NCBI GenBank assembly: GCA_020635355.1 | Contig: JACJZW010000001.1 | Location: 310,001-374,000 of the forward strand | Direction: 5' to 3' | From: Flavobacteriales bacterium | GTDB lineage: Bacteria; Bacteroidota; Bacteroidia; NS11-12g; UBA9320 | DNA length: 64,000 nt | Part shown: one piece after another, positions 54,940 through 63,645 of the stretch | Layout of the letters: each line of letters starts with the position of its first letter | How positions within the stretch are numbered: position 1 is the first letter of the stretch | Position numbers and translations under genes: made by a program | The notes under the pieces: generated by a model | Told to the model about the DNA's origin: nothing | Seen by the model: only the letters and a program-made list of their open reading frames with translations | Database searches by the model: none

Positions 54940-56094
54940 ATGGAAATGCTGAGTAAACACGTATACCTGGATAATGCCGCCACCACACCGATGGATCCAA
55001 AGGTGATCGAGGCCATGAATCAAGTGATGATGGAGGTTTACGGCAATCCTTCTGCCACTCACGCCTTAGGCAGAAAAGCCAAAGGTGTGATTGAATCAGC
55101 CCGCAAATCCATCGCCTCCTTAATTGGGGCGCAATCCAAAGAAATTATATTCACTTCAGGTGGCACGGAGGCCGATAATCTGGCGATACGATGTGCGGTG
55201 CGCGATCTCGGCATCCGATCCATCATTACTTCCCCAATTGAGCACAAGGCCGTGTTGAGCACCAGTCAGGAAATGGAATCTGACGCTGTATCGGTACACT
55301 TGGTTCGGGTGGATGATAAAGGCCGGGTGGATTATGCCCATCTAAATGAACTTGCCGAGGCACATCCCCATTCGCTGATCTCCCTGATGCATGCCAATAA
55401 TGAGATTGGAACGCTTCTGGATTATCACCAAGTTGCTGAAATCGCCTCCGCTAATAATTGTTTGTTTCATAGTGATACCGTTCAAACCATGGGTCACTAC
55501 CCCATCCATGTTGCAGATTTCAAAGCAGATTTTCTGACCTGTTCAGCACACAAATTCTGTGGTCCTAAAGGAATTGGATTTCTCTATGTGAATTCCAACT
55601 TACGGATTAAGCCGATGATCACCGGAGGCGGACAAGAACGAAGTTTGCGAGCAGGAACGGAGAACATCACCGGCATTATGGGTTTGCAAAAAGCCATGGA
55701 ACTCTGCTGGGAGAATATGGACGAAGAAATTCAGCAGATCACGGCCCTCAAAAACTACATGCGCGACAAGCTGCTTCAGGAAGTTCCTGGTATTGATGTG
55801 AATGGAGAAACGGACACCAATGGTTCCTTATACACGGTATTGAGTGTAAGCCTACCTCCTACAGATCACAATGATTTACTGTTGTTCCAATTAGATATGG
55901 CCGGTGTATGCGCCTCAGGTGGATCGGCATGTAATTCCGGCGCGGCGAAAGGATCACATGTGCTGGAGGCTATTGGTCATCCAACAGACCGACAAACCAT
56001 TCGCTTTTCATTTGGTCGTTTTTCCACCCGTGAGGAGGTGGATATTGCCGTCTCAGCCGTAAAGAAGATTCTATCGGTTGAGCAGCCGGTATAA
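54940..56094 (+). CDS. Cysteine desulfurase, IscS/NifS type
   Basis: This PLP enzyme takes sulfur from cysteine for Fe-S clusters or tRNA thiolation. From ATG 54940 it has 384 residues (GTG at 54934 and ATG at 54946 are alternatives). VYLDNAATTPMD is at the N-terminus, FTSGGTEADN near residue 65, PLP Lys in SAHKFCGPKG, GGGQERSLRAGTEN near 230, and the active Cys in a long ASGGSACNSGA loop, typical of the IscS/NifS class. No iscU neighbour. Confidence 0.92.
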   Translation: MEMLSKHVYLDNAATTPMDPKVIEAMNQVMMEVYGNPSATHALGRKAKGVIESARKSIASLIGAQSKEIIFTSGGTEADNLAIRCAVRDLGIRSIITSPIEHKAVLSTSQEMESDAVSVHLVRVDDKGRVDYAHLNELAEAHPHSLISLMHANNEIGTLLDYHQVAEIASANNCLFHSDTVQTMGHYPIHVADFKADFLTCSAHKFCGPKGIGFLYVNSNLRIKPMITGGGQERSLRAGTENITGIMGLQKAMELCWENMDEEIQQITALKNYMRDKLLQEVPGIDVNGETDTNGSLYTVLSVSLPPTDHNDLLLFQLDMAGVCASGGSACNSGAAKGSHVLEAIGHPTDRQTIRFSFGRFSTREEVDIAVSAVKKILSVEQPV

Positions 56095-56163
56095 ACGGTC
56101 CTTTCCCCCCTTTACATTGATGTTCATTTTCTAAAAATGACATAACTTTTTGTTTACAAATAG

Positions 56164-56171
56164 TAGATTTG
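56164..56171 (+). promoter_or_regulatory. TAnnTTTG -7 box for the Omp28-like gene
   Basis: TAGATTTG ends 29 nt before the ATG at 56201. Confidence 0.5.
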
Positions 56172-56200
56172 GGCTTCCAATTCATTGAGACAAAAAGAAT

Positions 56201-58354
56201 ATGAAAAAAATTCTATTATTAACACTTTCTGCCTGTATGTCGTTGGCATCATTTGGGCAGAACTACTACCACATTGAATTCACTTCAGACATCACCAAGG
56301 ACTATCTGTATTCAGATTATTCTTCCCTTGGAAAGGTGATTATGACGAAAACGCTGAATGATAAGTATTCCGCGAAGCAGACCATTCCATTTGACTTCAG
56401 CTTTTATGGAACAAATGTGAATGAGTACCTGGTAAGCGACAATGGTTACATCACGTTTAACACGTCTGCCACCACTTCTTCCGGTACAAAAATGGCTCTG
56501 CCAGCAGGTGGAGAACCAAACAACGCGATCTACGCATTTTGGAATGACTTCGAAATGAAAGCTGCTCCAAACGCAAGCTTCCCGGTTAACGTGTACAATT
56601 ACACCAAAGGAGAAGCACCCAATCGTACGCACGTAATCCAGTGGTTCGGTATTTCCAATCAAGGTAAATCCATCGCCGCTAATGCCGATGTTTTTGCCTT
56701 TGCGTTGGTACTTCACGAACAAGGTGGAATGTTTGACGTGATCAATGGAACATACGGCTCGTCCGCAACTAAAGGAACCATCGGAGCAGAAAATGCCGAC
56801 GGTTCTGTTGGATACGCCGTAAGCGGATCTCCAAACGTTGCTTTCCCAGTAGCTTCATCAACCAATCCTTCTGATTTGACCGTTTACCGGTTCTTCTTTG
56901 GTACGCAAGCCGATGTGGACGCTGGTGTGGCAACATCAAGCCTTCCACGTATGATGCAAGCCGGAAGCCCTACCAATCCAAAAGCATTGGTCGTAAACTA
57001 CGGTAAGAACAACATCACATCGTTTGACCTGAACTACACTGTAGATGGCGGTGCGGTACAAACTACCTCATTCACAGGATTGAACATCCCAGCCGGTGGA
57101 TCGTTGGAAGTAACCAGCGACAAACAATGGTCTGGCACAGCTGGTAGCGATTACGCATTTGATATCTATGTTTCCAATGTGAACGCTACAACAGACGAGA
57201 ATGCATCGAATGATCATTATGCTACCAGTGTTTTGGTAAATAGCGGAACAACTACTACCCGTAAGGTACTGGCTGAAGAATCAACCGGTGCATGGTGCGG
57301 ATACTGTCCGGATGGCCATGTGACTGCCAAAACAGTTGGAGAAGCCTATCCAGATGTGATCTTCGTTAAACACCACATTAGCGATGGAATGCAAACCAAT
57401 GCCAGTGCAGACTTCACCTCAACATTTGCCGATGGTTACCCTGACCTCGTAATTGACCGTACCGTGAACGCCTCACAGCGATCACAGTGGGCCAGTCAGG
57501 TTATTGCCCAGCGATCTGTTGGATCTCCTGCAACGGTTGAGATTTTAAACAAATCATTTAATGAAACTTCCCGCGAGATTAAATACGACATCAAAGTAAC
57601 CTTTGTTGACGATTTCGCTGGTGATCTGCGCATTGGATCCATCATCATGGAAGATAAGGTTCGTGGTCCTGAAAACAGCCAGTGGTCTCAGGTAAACTAT
57701 TACAGTAAAGATTACCCAAATGGCGTTGGTAATACCAGCCACGTTATGTATGAGCAAACCTCACCTATGATTGGTTACTACCACCTTCACGTGGCTGCCG
57801 CCATGCCAAACGGTGCCTGGGGTGAAGCCGGTGTAATTCCGGAAGTCGCTTTTAAAGGAAGTTCCTACACGCTTACGGTTAAGCATACCCTACCGGCTAT
57901 GACAACCTTGGCTCCGTATTCCAAAGACAATAACACCGAATGGTGCTCCACCATTGTGACGGATCAGTATCAGTATGGGATGAACAAACCAGCCGACATA
58001 GGTCTGATTGGATTTGTTGCCCAGCACAATGACTTTGAGCGTCGTAACCGACCAATCCTGAATGCTGCCTATGAGAAACTCTGGAATAAAACCGCCAGTG
58101 TTCCTACTCAAGCCATTCAGAACGACGTTAAAATTTACCCGAATCCTGCGAATCATATCCTGAATGTTGAGCTGAGCAAGACTTCGTCTGCTACCGTTCA
58201 AATCCTGGACGTACAAGGTCGCGTAGTGGTTTCTGGTGCTATCGAAAATGGAACAGGATCATTTGATCTGACAAACTTGACCGATGGAGTTTACATCGTG
58301 AATGTAACTTCCGGTTCACTTGTGCAGTCATCCAAGTTGATGATTCACAAGTAA
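56201..58354 (+). CDS. T9SS-exported Omp28-like protein with a thioredoxin-type CxxC
   Basis: The 717-residue protein has a signal peptide (MKKILLLTLSACMSLASFGQ), an N-terminal beta-sandwich (about 25-240), a CARDB-like domain (about 255-345) and an Omp28/thioredoxin-fold domain (about 350-560) with EESTGAWCGYCPDG, in which CGYC is the active pair. It ends with a T9SS sorting domain (VKIYPNPANHILNVE to SKLMIHK). It is probably an abundant surface or secreted protein; a redox role is possible but not shown. A strong terminator follows. Confidence 0.87.
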   Translation: MKKILLLTLSACMSLASFGQNYYHIEFTSDITKDYLYSDYSSLGKVIMTKTLNDKYSAKQTIPFDFSFYGTNVNEYLVSDNGYITFNTSATTSSGTKMALPAGGEPNNAIYAFWNDFEMKAAPNASFPVNVYNYTKGEAPNRTHVIQWFGISNQGKSIAANADVFAFALVLHEQGGMFDVINGTYGSSATKGTIGAENADGSVGYAVSGSPNVAFPVASSTNPSDLTVYRFFFGTQADVDAGVATSSLPRMMQAGSPTNPKALVVNYGKNNITSFDLNYTVDGGAVQTTSFTGLNIPAGGSLEVTSDKQWSGTAGSDYAFDIYVSNVNATTDENASNDHYATSVLVNSGTTTTRKVLAEESTGAWCGYCPDGHVTAKTVGEAYPDVIFVKHHISDGMQTNASADFTSTFADGYPDLVIDRTVNASQRSQWASQVIAQRSVGSPATVEILNKSFNETSREIKYDIKVTFVDDFAGDLRIGSIIMEDKVRGPENSQWSQVNYYSKDYPNGVGNTSHVMYEQTSPMIGYYHLHVAAAMPNGAWGEAGVIPEVAFKGSSYTLTVKHTLPAMTTLAPYSKDNNTEWCSTIVTDQYQYGMNKPADIGLIGFVAQHNDFERRNRPILNAAYEKLWNKTASVPTQAIQNDVKIYPNPANHILNVELSKTSSATVQILDVQGRVVVSGAIENGTGSFDLTNLTDGVYIVNVTSGSLVQSSKLMIHK

Positions 58355-58373
58355 TTTATCTGGTTTTACGACG

Positions 58374-58403
58374 AAACCCTGGCTGAGAAGTCAGGGTTTT
58401 TTT
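58374..58403 (+). terminator. Rho-independent terminator after the Omp28-like gene
   Basis: AAACCCTG (58374-58381) pairs with CAGGGTTT (58392-58399), and the T-run continues to 58403. The hairpin also forms the last codons of the convergent TIGR02757 gene. Confidence 0.85.
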
Positions 58404-59173
58404 GTGCCATTTTTTTCGACGCCCAACATAAACAAGGCATAGTCAAAACGAACCGGATCATCCTTGTCCAGTTCAGAAAGTGCTTTGGTAAGTTGGAGTG
58501 CGGTGCGCCAATCGGCTTGTTGGCGTGTGATGATTCCCAAATCCAATGCTACCCGGTGAACATGAACATCCAGCGGACAAATAAGCTGAGCAGGTTTTAT
58601 CCGTTTCCAAATGCCAAAATCAACCCCTCCATCTGCCGGTCTTACCATCCATCTAAGAAACATATTCAATCGTTTACATGCCGATCCTCTCTCCGGTGTA
58701 GCAATGTGCTTCCGTGTTCGTTCGGATACGAATTCACTGTTGAATACCCGATGATGAAAATGCGTCAGTCCCAATTCAACGGCATCCTCCCCGGTAGAAC
58801 TTATCGGGAAGAAGGCCTCTTCCAACGAAGTAAATTGACGGTAATGTTGATTTAAGAAGTCAACCAGATAAAGCAAATCGGTCGTGTTAAATGTCCGATG
58901 AACAAAGCCTTCCAGCCTCTTGAGATCACTTTTAGAAGCATCCTTTACAAACCTGTAAGGATCATGATCCATGCGTGTCAGCAGGCTATCGGCACTTCGT
59001 ATGATGGATGCCCGATTACCCCAGGCTAATATGGCACTGAAGAATCCGGCAATTTCGATGTCTTGCTTGGCCGTATACCGATGTGGTATGGAAATGGGAT
59101 CGGTGTCAATAAACGACACGTGTTCATATCGGGCTGCCGCCTGGTTCAATAGAACTCGGATCGATTCCTTCAA
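58391..59173 (-). CDS. TIGR02757 family protein (DUF2400)
   Basis: The 260-residue protein carries the family blocks DPISIPHRYTAKQDIEIAGFFSAILAWGNR near residue 25, FLRWMVR near 170 and LICPLDVHVHRVALDLG near 199. Function is unknown; the helical arrangement and the HxH motif recall HhH-GPD-like folds, but no catalytic residues can be assigned. It starts at TTG 59173, overlapping the stop of the PrsW gene (TTGA), and its 3' end overlaps the terminator of the convergent gene. Confidence 0.85.
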   Translation of the reverse strand: MKESIRVLLNQAAARYEHVSFIDTDPISIPHRYTAKQDIEIAGFFSAILAWGNRASIIRSADSLLTRMDHDPYRFVKDASKSDLKRLEGFVHRTFNTTDLLYLVDFLNQHYRQFTSLEEAFFPISSTGEDAVELGLTHFHHRVFNSEFVSERTRKHIATPERGSACKRLNMFLRWMVRPADGGVDFGIWKRIKPAQLICPLDVHVHRVALDLGIITRQQADWRTALQLTKALSELDKDDPVRFDYALFMLGVEKNGTKKP

Positions 59174-59856
59174 GACTGCTTATCCCGAAACGGTGAATTA
59201 CGCTGATGAATACGAATCGCGCTAAACGACAATAACAAACCCACGATAAGTGAGGCAAGGGCTCCAATCATCCTCAAATTCTGAAAAGGCTGCTGCATGA
59301 GGGAGAAGTCGTAAGCTCCGTGGAAAAGTATCGGCACCAAAACTGCCAAGGCGATAAACTTATTGGATTCATCCGACCTGAATTTCGCAAGCCCCAGAAA
59401 ATATCCCATGATCACGGCAAAGGTAGCATGAGCTGGAACAGCAGTAAACATACGCCAAATGGCTGTTTCCATGCCGTACTGGAGCGTATAGGCCACATTT
59501 TCAAGGGTGGCAAAGCCCATCGAGACCATAACGGCATACGTTATCCCGTCAAAAGGCTCGTCAAACTCCTTGTGATTATATAAGTAACGATAAACAAAGA
59601 AGAACTTACAGAATTCCTCAATGGCTGCCACACCTGCAAAGGCATAGACCGCCGTGGCAAATAACTCGGGACTTTCCTGCAAGCCCAACCGGCTTACAAA
59701 AACTTCCAGGATTAAGGCCGGAATGGTGCTGAGCATGCCAAAGGCAAATGCCTTGGCAAGTAATAATCGCGGTTCGCGATCAAACTTGTCTTTCCAGTAA
59801 ATGTAGATGCAGATGGCCAGTCCTGGAGCAAGTGCCACCGCCAACAACTGCATCAT
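59170..59856 (-). CDS. PrsW-family intramembrane protease
   Basis: The 228-residue membrane protein has about seven helices and the PrsW signature: the tandem Glu80-Glu81 in VAAIEEFCKFFF, a later GFATLENVAY block and His residues in PAHATFAVIMGYFLG and LFHGAYDF. Members are glutamic-type intramembrane proteases; the Bacillus enzyme cuts an anti-sigma factor. The target here is unknown. It overlaps the transsulfuration gene by 4 bp and TIGR02757 by 4 bp. Confidence 0.9.
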   Translation of the reverse strand: MMQLLAVALAPGLAICIYIYWKDKFDREPRLLLAKAFAFGMLSTIPALILEVFVSRLGLQESPELFATAVYAFAGVAAIEEFCKFFFVYRYLYNHKEFDEPFDGITYAVMVSMGFATLENVAYTLQYGMETAIWRMFTAVPAHATFAVIMGYFLGLAKFRSDESNKFIALAVLVPILFHGAYDFSLMQQPFQNLRMIGALASLIVGLLLSFSAIRIHQRNSPFRDKQS

Positions 59857-60992
59857 CCGATGGCTTGTTTGAGGTCTTCGATGAGATCTTCCACATCTTC
59901 AATCCCCACACTCAACCGAATCAATGAGTCTTTCAAACCAGCTTTTTCCCGCTCTTCTTTGGGAATAGATGCGTGCGTCATGCTGGCCGGGTGACCGCAT
60001 AAAGACTCCACCCCTCCCAATGATTCGGCCAGGGTAAACAGCTTGGTTTGGCTGATCACCTGGAAGGCATCCTCCAAATGATCACCTTTAAGGGTAAAAG
60101 ACATCATACCGCCAAAATCCCGCATCTGGCGTTTGGCCACATCGTGATTGGGGTGGTGCTCAAAACCAGGCCAGTATACCTTATCCACCTTAGGGTGATT
60201 TCTAAGGAACATGGCAATGGCCCGACCATTCTCACAATGGCGTTGCATGCGAAGATGTAATGTTTTGATCCCTCTCAAAACCAGAAAGCAATCCTGTGGA
60301 CCCGGTGTTCCGCCACAACTATTCTGAATGAAGGTCAATTGCTCATGCAAGGTCTCATCGTTGCACACCAGTACCCCCATCACCACATCGGAATGGCCGT
60401 TGATGTATTTGGTCACGGAATGCATCACGATATCAGCCCCCAAGGTCATCGGATTTTGAAGGTAAGGCGATGCAAACGTGTTATCTACACAGAGCCATGC
60501 TCCACATGATTGAGCAAGGCCCGACATCGCTTCGATATCGATCACTTTCAACAATGGATTGGTTGGGGTTTCCACCCAAAAAAGCCTCGTCTTATCGTTT
60601 ATTAACGACTTCGTTGCCTCCAGGTCGTTCATATCTACGAAGTGAAATACCACACCGTAGTGACTGAATATTTTTGTAAAAATGCGATAGGATCCACCAT
60701 ATAAATCATTGGTTGAAATCACCTCATCACCCGGTTTTAACAGCTTGGCTACCGCGTCGATGGCCGCCATTCCGCTGGAAAAACACATGCCAAATCGAGC
60801 CTGTTCCAACGCGGCAATATTGTCCTGCAATTGTGTCCGCGTGGGATTATGTGTTCGGCTGTATTCATATCCCTTATGATCGCCGGGACCCGCCTGTGCA
60901 TAGGTTGATGTCTGATAAATAGGTGTCATGATGGCTCCGGTTTCCGGATCCGGGTGAACACCCGCGTGAATGGTTTTGGTGTTGAATTTCAT
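59853..60992 (-). CDS. Cystathionine gamma-lyase/synthase family enzyme
   Basis: This PLP enzyme of the Cys/Met metabolism family either forms or splits cystathionine. From ATG 60992 it has 379 residues. ATM-like blocks are SSGMAAIDA near residue 70, WVETPTNPLL near 140, PLP Lys in SVTKYINGHSD near 194, and SLGGVESLCGHPASMTH near 335. The TTG at 61004 lies inside the promoter box and is rejected. Whether it acts as lyase (with the cystathionine beta-synthase at 30273) or synthase is not decided by sequence. Confidence 0.88.
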   Translation of the reverse strand: MKFNTKTIHAGVHPDPETGAIMTPIYQTSTYAQAGPGDHKGYEYSRTHNPTRTQLQDNIAALEQARFGMCFSSGMAAIDAVAKLLKPGDEVISTNDLYGGSYRIFTKIFSHYGVVFHFVDMNDLEATKSLINDKTRLFWVETPTNPLLKVIDIEAMSGLAQSCGAWLCVDNTFASPYLQNPMTLGADIVMHSVTKYINGHSDVVMGVLVCNDETLHEQLTFIQNSCGGTPGPQDCFLVLRGIKTLHLRMQRHCENGRAIAMFLRNHPKVDKVYWPGFEHHPNHDVAKRQMRDFGGMMSFTLKGDHLEDAFQVISQTKLFTLAESLGGVESLCGHPASMTHASIPKEEREKAGLKDSLIRLSVGIEDVEDLIEDLKQAIG

Positions 60993-61001
60993 ATCGTCGG
61001 G

Positions 61002-61009
61002 CAAATATA
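61002..61009 (-). promoter_or_regulatory. TAnnTTTG -7 box of the transsulfuration operon
   Basis: TATATTTG on the minus strand ends 9 nt before the ATG at 60992. Confidence 0.6.
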
Positions 61010-61024
61010 CACGTGCTCCCCGAC

Positions 61025-63508
61025 CTAATACTGCCAGTTTCCGCTGAAACCGTTGTAAAAGTCAATACCAAATTTAAGCCCTTGGCTGGCTCCGTTAATG
61101 TTGTTGGCTCCGGCCGTATAATACGTGCCAAATCGGAACAATTGCCCCCACAAGCGGAATGGGCGTTCCAACCCTGCAAAGGATTCAATGTGCGTCATAC
61201 CCGTTTCTTCCAATAGCAAAACGCTACTGCCTACAGCCGTTTGCAAACCTATGCGTCTAAAAAATCGCATCTGCCCCAAAATGGCTCCATTGAAGTGGTG
61301 GACATAATGTCCCTGAAAATACGCCTTGGATGTGGCCAAACTAAGCGGACCAATCAGTTGGAAGGTTTGGAGCGGATTGGAGAAGTAATAACGATCCGAT
61401 CCCCGGAAGTATCGAAGACTGCTTATACGTACTTCTCGTGCATTAATAAATCGCCCTGCCTGCACCGAGAAACGGGAAATTCCCATTCGGGAAAGCCAGA
61501 TATCGTGATCACTTCGAACATTGAGCAAATCGTAGTTCACATCACTTTTCAGGAATGGTTTGATCCCCTTGCTATAATGGACGCGAACGATGGGATACTT
61601 CGTTCCAAGAATTACCTTCTTCTCTGGTCTCAATTCATACCGCTGACGGAAAGAGATTCTGGCATCCAGCGAAAGAACCAATTCCTCAAATGGAGCGAAA
61701 TCCTGTGGTTTGGAAAACAGCGGGAAATTCTCCCAAAAATTCTCAACGGTCTTGCCTTTGTAGGGTCTGAATTGATTGTAATCCACGTAAGACTTCAACA
61801 GAAAGCCATTAAATATCTCCCGTTCATAGCCAATCCCATAACCAATATTATCCGCGTAATTGGACGGACTGAATGTTGCGCGAATGGAGTTATTGAGGTT
61901 AATCATGGTATACACATGGGTGTACTTCAACCGAATCCGGGAAAATGTAAACGGATCGTACATGAATCGCATATTGGTTTCGCCCCGAACATTCTTGTTC
62001 AAAATGCCGTAGCTCAACGATCCCTCGTACTCCAGTTGCTTACCATTTTTCCAATCCTTGGTAAATGTGCCACCCAACTTATGCCGATACCCGTCCACGG
62101 TGTTTATGCTGATTTGGGCCACTAAAGGATAGAAATACCACTTCACCCCTTTCTTGGTATTTTGATGCTGAATTCCGGTTAATACTATGCCCCAGATATT
62201 CATGTGATTCTGAATGGAATCCTGCATTTCCAAATATTCCACCGATTCGTGAAAAGTCTTGATACTATCTTGGGTATGAACGAATTGCGCTTCCAGTTTT
62301 TTCAGTCCGATGGGTCTGAGATTGGCCCAATAGTCCTCTTCCCGTTTGTAACTATCCGGATCAAAGATGATGTCGCCACTGCGCATAAACTTTTTCGACA
62401 CCGTCACATTGGGTTGAAATTGATCAAAATACACCGTGGTGTGTCCAAACGCCGTGCGGTTCTTGGGCAACGCTGCATCATAATAAAATTCTTGTCGTTG
62501 GATATAGGAATACCTCCCCGTGGAATCAAAACCGTAATCCTGCACCATTTGGAACCGATCGAAGAAATGGAGTTTGACGCGCTTAAATTCCAAATCCAGG
62601 GCATGAACGGTGAACGATTCATCCCGAATATATAGCTCTCCTTCAACGGTGTTCATCGGGGATTTTGGGATGACCTTTATCCGATAGATCATCACACCAT
62701 CCTCCCGAAACGACTCCAACAGCCGGAAAGCATATTTGTCCATGGCGTGCTTACCCACCGGTGAAAGAATGGGCGTAGGTGCCAGTTTGGGCACTTCCAA
62801 TTGATCGGTATGAATGTTTAAATCACCATCTACAATCCGGGTGAAATACAGAAAGGGGTTCGTAATCTCCACACTTTCCCGACCCTTTTCATCCACCGAG
62901 ACACTGAAGGACACCGTTTGTTGCCGTTGTTCGGCATTGTCCCTAAAGGCATGTTTAATTTCCTTGAATTGATTTGGACGCTGGAAATAGACATCACTGA
63001 TCGATTCAATCAGATTGACATTTCTACGTGTCGTGAGGTCTGGCGTGGTGGTATCCGGGTGTTCCAAATCTTCCATTTCAAGCGAAGCCTTGAGGTACAT
63101 GGACTCCTGATAGGTTTCCAACCCCTTGTTATAGGATTTCGTAGTGGCCATTACTTTACGGATAATGGCATACGCCGGATCTTCCCGATCCTTATCCACT
63201 ACAACGGTTTGGAGCACTTCCTCAGACTCGGTCATTCGTATATCCAGGCGGATTTCTCCCCGAACCTGAACCACCTTCTCGATGGGCTGATACCCCAATG
63301 ACTCAAATACCAACGTATGCTGCCCCTCCGCGAGGTGAGCGATATAAAATCCCTTCACGTTGGATACAACCCCATACGATCCGCCTTTAACGTGCACCGT
63401 AGCATATGAGATGGGGCCCTTGGCATCGGTAATATAGCCTTCCACCGTTTGGGACGACGCCCAGCTAGTTCCCAACAGCGAGAATAAAATAAGGAGGTAG
63501 CGGTTCAT
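61025..63508 (-). CDS. DUF5686 family outer-membrane protein with carboxypeptidase-like domain
   Basis: The 827-residue protein has a signal peptide (MNRYLLILFSLLGTSWASSQ) and a CarboxypepD_reg-like domain (about 20-105; GYITDAKGPISYATVHVKG, NVKGFYIAHLAEGQHTLVFESLGY). The DUF5686 region follows (about 110-827), with many amphipathic strands to the very end (FDYNGFSGNWQY-like terminus), suggesting an outer-membrane barrel. DUF5686 proteins often neighbour surface or secretion genes; the function is unknown. It lies 32 bp upstream of the transsulfuration gene on the same strand. Confidence 0.85.
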   Translation of the reverse strand: MNRYLLILFSLLGTSWASSQTVEGYITDAKGPISYATVHVKGGSYGVVSNVKGFYIAHLAEGQHTLVFESLGYQPIEKVVQVRGEIRLDIRMTESEEVLQTVVVDKDREDPAYAIIRKVMATTKSYNKGLETYQESMYLKASLEMEDLEHPDTTTPDLTTRRNVNLIESISDVYFQRPNQFKEIKHAFRDNAEQRQQTVSFSVSVDEKGRESVEITNPFLYFTRIVDGDLNIHTDQLEVPKLAPTPILSPVGKHAMDKYAFRLLESFREDGVMIYRIKVIPKSPMNTVEGELYIRDESFTVHALDLEFKRVKLHFFDRFQMVQDYGFDSTGRYSYIQRQEFYYDAALPKNRTAFGHTTVYFDQFQPNVTVSKKFMRSGDIIFDPDSYKREEDYWANLRPIGLKKLEAQFVHTQDSIKTFHESVEYLEMQDSIQNHMNIWGIVLTGIQHQNTKKGVKWYFYPLVAQISINTVDGYRHKLGGTFTKDWKNGKQLEYEGSLSYGILNKNVRGETNMRFMYDPFTFSRIRLKYTHVYTMINLNNSIRATFSPSNYADNIGYGIGYEREIFNGFLLKSYVDYNQFRPYKGKTVENFWENFPLFSKPQDFAPFEELVLSLDARISFRQRYELRPEKKVILGTKYPIVRVHYSKGIKPFLKSDVNYDLLNVRSDHDIWLSRMGISRFSVQAGRFINAREVRISSLRYFRGSDRYYFSNPLQTFQLIGPLSLATSKAYFQGHYVHHFNGAILGQMRFFRRIGLQTAVGSSVLLLEETGMTHIESFAGLERPFRLWGQLFRFGTYYTAGANNINGASQGLKFGIDFYNGFSGNWQY

Positions 63509-63586
63509 GGTTCAATGTTACACTAACCGCTGAAGATGCTCATCTACGCTCAACGAAAAAGCCCATACGTTGGACAAACGATTCCA

Positions 63587-63598
63587 TAACATAGGTTA
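63587..63598. promoter_or_regulatory. Near-palindrome TAACATAGGTTA
   Basis: Differs at one position from the perfect palindrome at 51532. It lies 59 nt before the MscS ATG and 79 nt upstream of the DUF5686 start, between divergent genes. Confidence 0.3.
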
Positions 63599-63613
63599 AT
63601 TCCAAGATTTGGC

Positions 63614-63621
63614 TAGGTTTG
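63614..63621 (+). promoter_or_regulatory. TAnnTTTG -7 box for the MscS-like gene
   Basis: TAGGTTTG ends 24 nt before the ATG at 63646. Confidence 0.5.
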
Positions 63622-63645
63622 TTTAACCACTTAACTAAAACAGAT

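Noticed and set aside
61002..61004. TTG start for the cystathionine gamma-lyase/synthase gene
   Set aside because: It lies within the TATATTTG box; the ATG at 60992 gives the usual N-terminus.
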